A stretch of DNA of 64,000 nucleotides from assembly GCF_900258515.1 (NCBI RefSeq), contig NZ_LT984884.1, positions 3,860,820 to 3,924,819 on the forward strand, read 5' to 3'. The notes below the pieces were generated by a model. That model was not told where the DNA came from and did not search any database. It worked only from the letters and a program-made list of their open reading frames with translations. A program made the translations under genes and the position numbers. Shown one piece after another: positions 58,751 through 64,000 of the stretch; position 1 is the stretch's first letter, and every line of letters starts with the position of its first letter. Source of the DNA: Lentibacillus sp. Marseille-P4043. Lineage in GTDB: Bacteria > Bacillota > Bacilli > Bacillales > Amphibacillaceae.

Positions 58751-58751
58751 T

Positions 58752-58795
58752 AACACTCACAAATATTGATGTGTATCAACATTTGCGAGTGTTTT
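58752..58795. terminator. Hairpin after the broken toxin gene
   Basis: ACACTC.CAAAT.TTGAT pairs with ATCAACATTTG.GAGTGT; short T stretches on both sides. Confidence 0.5.
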
Positions 58796-58857
58796 AAAAT
58801 AAACTCGTTTTTACCTAAAATACCGGTGGGCCGTTCTCTACATCATACATACAATAT

Positions 58858-59077
58858 TTAAAAGTAGTTTCGTATTGTTGTCAAAACTCTCTTCAAATCA
58901 TGTTCATGTAGCTTTCCTATTTTAAATAGCAACTCTTTAAAATGCACAGTATTTAGTTTGGAGCATCTGACAACGGACGGTTTGTCTAAGCCCGCTTCTT
59001 CCCAGTATTCTACTGCAACATCAAATTCATTTCTTGCATGTTGACTTGTAACTGTTGCGATTAAGTGATCTAATTCA
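58858..59077 (-). pseudogene. MazF/PemK-type toxin, 3' part (split by IS21 element)
   Basis: Codes for VELDHLIATVTSQHARNEFD, then VRCSKLNTVHFKELLFKIGKL near the end, the C-terminal half of the PemK/MazF fold. With the piece at 61532-61626 (95 + 220 = 315 bases) it restores a 104-codon frame across the insertion point. Confidence 0.8.
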
Positions 59078-59140
59078 ACAACTGTATTTCGCAAGTGAAA
59101 ATTGAGCCACATCGCAATTTAATTTTGAGCCACTTACTTT

Positions 59141-59887
59141 TTAGTTATTTTTAATCCAATCTTCTGTTTCTCTCATTCGATAAGAAGTACCATTCATATT
59201 TAAAACGTGTGACTTATGAGTTAAACGATCCGTTAATGCTGCTGTTAATACGGCATCGTGGAAGATCTCTTGCCACTTTAAAAATGACAAATTACTGGTG
59301 ATGATCGTTGACTTTCGATCTGCCCTTAAGGATAGATGGGAAAACAGTAATTCAGCTCCTTCTTTATCAAATGAGATATATCCTAATTCATCCAATATTA
59401 CGAGATCATACTTTTCAAATTTTAATTCAAATGATCGTAATGTGCGTTCCGAGCGATGTTCCTTCAATTGATTAATAAAAGAAGGCACTGTCGCAAAGAA
59501 AACACGATATCCGGCTAAACATGCTTCCATTCCTAACCCAATAGCTAGATGCGTTTTACCGGTTCCAGGAGGGCCTGTCAAAATGACATTCCGGCCCTCT
59601 TTAATAAAGGATAGGGTTTTTAGGTCTGGTAGTTTTTGTTGCGCTGGCTTTGGTAATGCTTCTTCTACTAATTCATCTAACAATTTCTTTTGTGGAAAAT
59701 TCGCAGCCCTAATTCGGTTTTGCTTTGCGCGAATTAATCGATCTGCTTTTTCCTGTGTTAATACTTGAAGTAATACATCATATGCCCGTTCTGGATGTTT
59801 AAAATTGCTAGAATCCTGAACCATTTTTCGAATGCTTGGTAGTCTTAAATCCTTACATAACTCAATTAGCTTTGTTTGTTGTTCCAT
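59141..59887 (-). CDS. istB: IstB, IS21 transposition helper ATPase
   Basis: 248 residues, AAA+ DnaC-like. Walker A GPPGTGKTHLA near residue 104, Walker B LVILDELGYISFD near 160 and sensor region TSNLSFLKWQE near 200. IstB assembles on target DNA and recruits the IstA-bound ends. It starts just after the istA stop, the usual coupled arrangement. Confidence 0.93.
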   Translation of the reverse strand: MEQQTKLIELCKDLRLPSIRKMVQDSSNFKHPERAYDVLLQVLTQEKADRLIRAKQNRIRAANFPQKKLLDELVEEALPKPAQQKLPDLKTLSFIKEGRNVILTGPPGTGKTHLAIGLGMEACLAGYRVFFATVPSFINQLKEHRSERTLRSFELKFEKYDLVILDELGYISFDKEGAELLFSHLSLRADRKSTIITSNLSFLKWQEIFHDAVLTAALTDRLTHKSHVLNMNGTSYRMRETEDWIKNN

Positions 59888-59888
59888 T

Positions 59889-61427
59889 TCACACTACTCC
59901 TTCTGTTGTATAAAAAAGATCCTGATAAGCTCGTAGATTCGATTCAGCTTGTTTTGCTATATCATCATTTTCTTCGATCATTGGAGATCCGTCTGATTGC
60001 TCACATATAAACTGAATTCGCTCTGTTGAAATATAATCGAATCGGACTTGTTTCAATTGCTCAATGGCCTTTAATACTTCCTCAAGATTATCTTTTTCCT
60101 TTATAAAATGGAGTAGCTCTAGAAAATCTTTCTCTTTTCCGATATAATACTGTTGATAGATATTTTTAATATGGGTTGGTGCCTGCTTCATACATTGACT
60201 TTGATTCAGGGCACCTTTTTTCTTTTCAAATGTTTTCAAATAGTGATAGATATCCATTTCCCACTGATGAATCCCCCAATTTCGAGGATGGGCCGCCACA
60301 AATTCACCATCAATAAATATTCGAATATGCTCTGCCCCTACCTTGGCACGGATATATTTCCCCACATGTCCCTCAGGGACAGAATAGTGATTTTGTTTAA
60401 TCACAATGGTACTGTATTTATCTACTCGGCATTCAACCAATTCTGCTGCGTCAAATGGGTGAATTGTATTCTTTTTCACTGTCTTTTTCTCTTTTTTCAA
60501 CAGGTCGATATGCTTTTCCTTATATTCATGATGCAGTCGCTGGTTCAATGTTTGTAATACAGTAATTAAATGTTGATTAGCTTCTGTTATGTTTTCGAAC
60601 TTGTATATGGATGAAAATGCCTTCCGCCGTATAAACTCGACACTTCGTTCTACATGCCCTTTTTCATTTCCTTTTCTCGCTTCACATAATCGGATACGAA
60701 ATTGATAATAGTTCGAGATCTGGATCATTGGGTCCGTGATCGTTTTTGCGTTACCAATAAATGATTTCACCACTGTTCGCATGTTGTCGTAAGTAAAGAC
60801 TGCTGGTATAAAATCCAAGTGTTCGATCAGTTTCGCATGTACGTCCAATACACATATTTGAGTTTCCGATTCATATAATCTCGCAAACCGATAATTACTA
60901 TATGGCAACGTAAAAACAGCTAGCGAATAACTTCCTATCTTTCCATCTATCTCTAATTTCACTTCTCCCCAATCAAATTCAACCTCTGCACCTGGTTCAC
61001 AATACTTGCGAATAAACACTTCTCTCTTCTTCTCCGTTTCTTCATTCACATAATTTCTAACCGTTGTATAGCCGATGTTATACCCTTCGTCTCGTAATGC
61101 TTCATACATATCAATCATTTTCATTTGTTGTTTAGCCATGTAATGTTGTTTTTTCCATTCATTTTCAGCAATGAATTGTTGTAACTTCGCTTGTATTTCC
61201 TCTGTAAGGACGCGTTTTTTACTGATTCTTGGTTTATACGTTGGTGCGCTCATAATGTCTTCAGGAATCGGCAACTGTCGAATATCCTGCTGTTTGCTTT
61301 CTTCAAACTTCGCAATGTATTTCTTTATCGTATTCCTTGCGACTTTAGTTGCTTTTGAAATGCTTCTTTGGCTCTCTCCATTTAGATATCTTTTAATAAT
61401 TTCTTGTTTCATGTTCAATGTCACCAC
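59889..61427 (-). CDS. istA: IstA, IS21 transposase (DDE)
   Basis: 512 residues: an N-terminal helix-turn-helix (EIIKRYLNGESQRSISKATKVARNTIKKYI), then the RNase-H-like catalytic core with Asp in VEFDWGEV near 160, Asp in FTYDNMRTV near 215 and Glu in NEKGHVERSV near 262, then the IS21 C-terminal beta domain. First gene of the element. Confidence 0.93.
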   Translation of the reverse strand: MVTLNMKQEIIKRYLNGESQRSISKATKVARNTIKKYIAKFEESKQQDIRQLPIPEDIMSAPTYKPRISKKRVLTEEIQAKLQQFIAENEWKKQHYMAKQQMKMIDMYEALRDEGYNIGYTTVRNYVNEETEKKREVFIRKYCEPGAEVEFDWGEVKLEIDGKIGSYSLAVFTLPYSNYRFARLYESETQICVLDVHAKLIEHLDFIPAVFTYDNMRTVVKSFIGNAKTITDPMIQISNYYQFRIRLCEARKGNEKGHVERSVEFIRRKAFSSIYKFENITEANQHLITVLQTLNQRLHHEYKEKHIDLLKKEKKTVKKNTIHPFDAAELVECRVDKYSTIVIKQNHYSVPEGHVGKYIRAKVGAEHIRIFIDGEFVAAHPRNWGIHQWEMDIYHYLKTFEKKKGALNQSQCMKQAPTHIKNIYQQYYIGKEKDFLELLHFIKEKDNLEEVLKAIEQLKQVRFDYISTERIQFICEQSDGSPMIEENDDIAKQAESNLRAYQDLFYTTEGVV

Positions 61428-61531
61428 TCCCGAAACTCCCCCAATATTAAATTGTAATACTAGGGTATTTTCTAATAAGGTGGCTCAATTTTCAATTGTC
61501 ATTGTGGTTCAATTTTAAGTTACCATATACA

Positions 61532-61626
61532 ACAACTACATTATCATTGCTTACAATAACAACTGGTCTTCTTTTCCCATTTATTTCAACAGTCCATACC
61601 TCTCCACGCTTACCTGTTTTATTCAT
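61532..61626 (-). pseudogene. MazF/PemK-type toxin, 5' part (split by IS21 element)
   Basis: ATG 61626 overlaps the antitoxin stop by eight bases. It reads KRGEVWTVEINGKRRPVVIV then Ser-Asn-Asp-Asn-Val-Val up to the insertion. RGEVWxV and RPVVIVSND are the N-terminal hallmarks of PemK/MazF endoribonucleases. The frame is cut by the IS at codon ~32, so the toxin should be inactive. Confidence 0.82.
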
Positions 61627-61780
61627 CTTCCTTACCCCAAAACATTTCATCTTTTTCTTTTATAATTTGCTCTTTTGGCGGCCTGCTGTCAAAATAATTA
61701 TCAAATAACTTATTGAGCAATTTTATCCGTTCTCCGTTATCCATTTCTTCGATTGCTTTTATTATCTCATCAGCAGTCAT
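61619..61780 (-). CDS. Antitoxin of the MazF/PemK-type pair
   Basis: 53 residues, ATG 61780 with GAGGTGG six bases upstream. Short, acidic and helical (ADEIIKAIEEMDNGERIKLL), ending EMFWGKEDE. By position, size and overlap with the toxin start it is the antitoxin. It lacks a recognisable AbrB or RHH fold. TTGTATAATT upstream could be the -10. It is intact although its toxin is disrupted. Confidence 0.65.
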   Translation of the reverse strand: MTADEIIKAIEEMDNGERIKLLNKLFDNYFDSRPPKEQIIKEKDEMFWGKEDE

Positions 61781-62089
61781 TCATAACCACCTCATTTATT
61801 AATGATTTTATTAAATCAATTATACAATAGAACAAATTATTAATAAAACAATCACTAAACAAAAAGACAGCTACATAATGCACCAAGCTGTCTAACTGAA
61901 TCTAACTTTATTAAAATGTGCCGCGACTTTCTGAAATAGTATTTCCACATTAACTTTTGACATATATATTCGATTACTTGTGCTTAGCGTTGATACCGGT
62001 GGTCGGGGTCGAAGCCAACACACTGGAGAGGAACGATTAATAAACCCCATCCCCCAAGCCTTATTTTTGCCAGAAAAACAAATAAACAA
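61781..62089. other. Intergenic between antitoxin and tRNA cluster 2
   Basis: About 310 bases. Contains the antitoxin promoter region near 61810-61830 and a GC-richer stretch at 61990-62035 with no identified function. No gene seen. Confidence 0.4.
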
Positions 62090-62124
62090 AAGGATTACAA
62101 TATCAGCTATTGTAATCCTTTTGG
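62090..62124 (-). terminator. Terminator of tRNA cluster 2
   Basis: AAAAGGATTACAAT/ATTGTAATCCTTTT hairpin, the equivalent of 4953-4989. Confidence 0.8.
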
Positions 62125-62202
62125 TAGGACCTCGACTAATCCAAAGGCCTAATGATAATATTCTATTAACATACTAAATATATAAAGAAATAACGGACAG
62201 TA

Positions 62203-62276
<74 letters not shown>

Positions 62277-62287
62277 ATATATGGTAA

Positions 62288-62361
62288 TGGAGCGGGTGAA
62301 GGGAATTGAACCCTCGACATCAGCTTGGAAGGCTGAGGTTTTACCACTAAACTACACCCGC
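62288..62361 (-). tRNA. tRNA-Gly (TCC)
   Basis: Identical to 5149-5222; CCA encoded. It also has the duplicated 5' piece upstream. Confidence 0.95.
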
Positions 62362-62515
62362 ATATAATAAATTGTATTTAAAATAATGACTCTCACGAAA
62401 GGCATGCCTCTACATCTACTAGCGTACTCAGGGATGTATATGCTTCGAGGCAACTCGTAGCTTATTCAGTAGAAGTAACGCTCGTGGCTGAGGTTTTACC
62501 ACTAAACTACACCCG
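62362..62515 (-). repeat. tRNA-Gly 5' fragment plus spacer element, cluster 2 copy
   Basis: Same arrangement as 5223-5378 with a few substitutions. The fragment (62486-62515) has lost the first base match (acceptor ACGGG instead of GCGGG), a sign of drift without selection. Confidence 0.75.
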
Positions 62516-62552
62516 TAATTAATTTTTCACGTGAGTGATCTAATTAATCTGA

Positions 62553-62635
62553 TGGAGGGAGTAGGACTCGAACCTACGAACCCAATGGGAGCGGATTTAC
62601 AGTCCGCCGCGTTTGGCCAACTTCGCTATCCCTCC
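62553..62635 (-). tRNA. tRNA-Tyr (GTA)
   Basis: Same as 5415-5497; CCA not encoded. Confidence 0.95.
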
Positions 62636-62650
62636 ACTATATTTCAAGAA

Positions 62651-62726
<76 letters not shown>

Positions 62727-62749
62727 ATTTTAGTTTCTAATGTTATGTA

Positions 62750-62842
62750 TGGAGGAGGTAGAGGGATTCGAACCCCCGCGCGGTTTGACCCGCCTGTCGG
62801 TTTTCAAGACCGATCCCTTCAGCCAGACTTGGGTATACCTCC
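62750..62842 (-). tRNA. tRNA-Ser (TGA)
   Basis: Same as 5687-5779, CCA encoded. Confidence 0.95.
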
Positions 62843-62863
62843 ACGTTATAATGACCCTATAGA

Positions 62864-62937
62864 TGGACCCTGCAGGACTCGAACCTGCGACCGATCGGTT
62901 ATGAGCCGATAGCTCTAACCAGCTGAGCTAAGGGTCC
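62864..62937 (-). tRNA. tRNA-Ile2 (CAT, lysidine type)
   Basis: Acceptor GGACCCT/AGGGTCC and loop CTCATAA. The acceptor and body fit the minor Ile tRNA of Bacillus, whose CAT anticodon is modified by TilS to read AUA, rather than elongator Met. The order Ala-Met-Ile2-Ser in B. subtilis supports this, with Met decayed here. CCA not encoded. Confidence 0.8.
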
Positions 62938-62975
62938 GATTTATAATACTTCAATATGATAGATCAGTGAAAAAC

Positions 62976-63028
62976 GGATCAAAGACCTCAAGGGTATGAA
63001 CCGTATGCTCCAATAGCTGAACTACCAA
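62976..63028 (-). pseudogene. Decayed elongator tRNA-Met (CAT)
   Basis: The minus strand reads GGTAGTTCAGC, then GGAGCATACGGTTCATACCC, then TTGAGGTC. This is the D-arm and complete anticodon arm of elongator tRNA-Met, but the acceptor stem and T-arm are gone. It sits between Ala and Ile2, where B. subtilis-type clusters have tRNA-Met. Confidence 0.7.
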
Positions 63029-63038
63029 TAATTTAAAA

Positions 63039-63111
63039 TGGAGCCTAGCGGGATCGAACCGCTGACCTCCTGCGTGCAAGGCAGGCGCTCTCCCAGCTGA
63101 GCTAAGGCCCC
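63039..63111 (-). tRNA. tRNA-Ala (TGC)
   Basis: As 5793-5868 but the 3' CCA is not encoded here, while it is in cluster 1. Confidence 0.95.
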
Positions 63112-63117
63112 GTATAA

Positions 63118-63194
63118 TGGTCGGGAAGACAGGATTCGAACCTGCGACCCCATGGTCCCAAACCATGTGCTCTACCAAGCTGAGCTACTTCCCG
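63118..63194 (-). tRNA. tRNA-Pro (TGG)
   Basis: Acceptor CGGGAAG/CTTCCCG, anticodon TGG, CCA encoded. Cluster 1 keeps only a remnant at 5880-5916. Confidence 0.95.
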
Positions 63195-63204
63195 TAAATA
63201 ATAG

Positions 63205-63278
63205 CGCGCCCGAGAGGAGTCGAACCCCTAACCTCTTGATCCGTAGTCAAGCGCTCTATCCAATTGAGCTACGGGCGC
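63205..63278 (-). tRNA. tRNA-Arg (ACG)
   Basis: Acceptor GCGCCCG/CGGGCGC, anticodon ACG (inosine 34 by TadA expected), CCA not encoded. Confidence 0.95.
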
Positions 63279-63281
63279 ATA

Positions 63282-63370
63282 TGGTGCCGAGGGCCGGACT
63301 CGAACCGGCACGGTAGAAACCTACCGCAGGATTTTAAGTCCTGTGCGTCTGCCAATTCCGCCACCCCGGC
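63282..63370 (-). tRNA. tRNA-Leu (TAA)
   Basis: 89 nt with CCA and long variable arm; anticodon TAA. Not in cluster 1. Confidence 0.95.
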
Positions 63371-63381
63371 ATGGCAATTAA

Positions 63382-63453
63382 AGCGGAAGACGGGATTCGA
63401 ACCCGCGACCCCCACCTTGGCAAGGTGGTGTTCTACCACTGAACTACTTCCGC
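63382..63453 (-). tRNA. tRNA-Gly (GCC)
   Basis: Acceptor GCGGAAG/CTTCCGC, anticodon GCC, CCA not encoded. Not in cluster 1. Confidence 0.93.
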
Positions 63454-63475
63454 ATATACATTTATATTCCATAAA

Positions 63476-63560
63476 TGGTGCGGGTGAAGGGAGTCGAACC
63501 CCCACGTCGAAAGACACTAGATCCTAAGTCTAGCGCGTCTGCCAATTCCGCCACACCCGC
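63476..63560 (-). tRNA. tRNA-Leu (TAG)
   Basis: Near-identical to 5926-6010, CCA encoded. Confidence 0.95.
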
Positions 63561-63564
63561 ATAA

Positions 63565-63640
63565 TGGTGAGCCATGAAGGATTCGAACCTTCGACCCTCT
63601 GATTAAAAGTCAGATGCTCTACCGACTGAGCTAATGGCTC
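63565..63640 (-). tRNA. tRNA-Lys (TTT)
   Basis: Acceptor GAGCCAT/ATGGCTC, anticodon TTT, CCA encoded. Absent from cluster 1. Confidence 0.95.
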
Positions 63641-63686
63641 ATAAAAATTTCCGTTACTTTATTCAAGCAGTATGTTTATCTAAGTA

Positions 63687-63759
<73 letters not shown>

Positions 63760-63765
63760 ATATAA

Positions 63766-63842
63766 TGGCGGTCTGGACGGGACTCGAACCCGCGACCTCC
63801 TGCGTGACAGGCAGGCATTCTAACCAGCTGAACTACCAGACC
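63766..63842 (-). tRNA. tRNA-Asp (GTC)
   Basis: Identical to 6281-6357, CCA encoded. Confidence 0.95.
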
Positions 63843-63846
63843 ATTT

Positions 63847-63923
63847 TGGTTGCGGGGGCAGGATTTGAACCTACGACCTCTGGGTTATGAGCCCAACGAG
63901 CTACCAGACTGCTCCACCCCGCG
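63847..63923 (-). tRNA. Initiator tRNA-fMet (CAT)
   Basis: Identical to 6362-6438 with the C1-A72 mismatch; CCA encoded. Confidence 0.95.
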
Positions 63924-64000
63924 ATATAATTAAAATATTAAAATTTCCCCTGCTCTTTAAATAACTTCCACCGTGAATGCTCGTCGTGTTGCAAGCTGTT
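63924..64000 (-). repeat. Spacer element upstream of tRNA-fMet (cut by window edge)
   Basis: Identical to 6439-6515, so the same fMet spacer occurs here. Val, Glu and a 5S gene are expected just outside the window. Confidence 0.7.

Larger units (their letters stand above)
59083..61531 (-). mobile_element. IS21-family insertion sequence, 2449 bp, intact
   Basis: Ends TGTATTTCGC... and, inverted, TGTATATGGTAAC..., each followed by two or more copies of AAAATTGAGCCAC as terminal repeats. Direct flanks are ACAAC (59078-59082) and ACAAC (61532-61536). It carries istA and istB on the minus strand. Both genes are full length with all motifs, so it may be active. Confidence 0.88.

Overview
The window comes from the chromosome of a low-GC, endospore-forming, salt-adapted member of the Bacillaceae, most like the Virgibacillus/Oceanobacillus/Lentibacillus group. 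This is judged from the rRNA operon, an sspJ-type spore protein gene, Bacillus-type neighbours (yhaO-yhaN, yugN, DUF3243, DUF4317, yfkAB, lrgAB) and a GbsR-controlled choline-to-betaine locus. I ran no database search, so the genus is an inference.

Layout. Positions 1-5000 hold a truncated acyl-CoA synthetase gene, a large orphan XRE-type DNA-binding protein, a disrupted small-RNA gene and maf. Positions 5060-11737 are a complete rRNA operon on the minus strand (16S-23S-5S, then twelve intact tRNA genes). It is driven by tandem promoters at 11848-11962 and has a decayed maf copy upstream. Positions 12.6-29.6 kb are ordinary chromosomal genes: AEC transporter, DUF378, YugN, DUF3243, SspJ, MarR plus MFS pump, LrgAB with a LysR regulator, meso-diaminopimelate dehydrogenase, YitT, aspartase and a YhfK-like reductase. 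Positions 29.7-30.5 kb are a GC-rich array of about 37 units of 20 bp. Positions 30.6-35.6 kb are the betaine locus: gbsR with an orphan binding lipoprotein, divergent from betB-betA, with two matching operator-like repeats between them. Positions 36-58.4 kb carry an amine oxidase, DUF4317, YhaN/YhaO, two TetR-controlled units, a PLP desulfhydrase-like enzyme beside a second repeat array, a frameshifted yfkAB, a broken uracil-DNA-glycosylase-like gene, a second orphan betaine-type lipoprotein, a racemase, nagA and a SWIM/SNF2 helicase. At 58.9-61.8 kb an intact IS21-family element sits inside a MazF/PemK-type toxin gene. From 62.2 kb to the end is a second tRNA cluster (sixteen intact genes), which appears to be the tail of another minus-strand rRNA operon.

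Most notable signals. (1) Two short IS21-like non-autonomous elements (3683-3957 and 15251-15465) have TG...CA tips and 5-bp target duplications, and share a roughly 95-nt core whose stems are kept by compensatory changes. (2) A two-copy, three-stem candidate small RNA has its own promoter and terminator; one copy is split by element 1. (3) Three tRNA genes in cluster 1 are preceded by a duplicated 5' piece of themselves plus a related 125-139 bp spacer. Cluster 2 shows the spacer-free state at tRNA-Thr. (4) The IS21 insertion in the toxin gene is precise: removing the element and one copy of ACAAC restores a 104-codon frame. (5) Two diverged arrays of the same ~20-bp repeat exist, one abutting a truncated copy of the antitoxin gene. 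(6) Decay is visible in tRNA-Pro, tRNA-Met, maf, yfkAB and the glycosylase gene.
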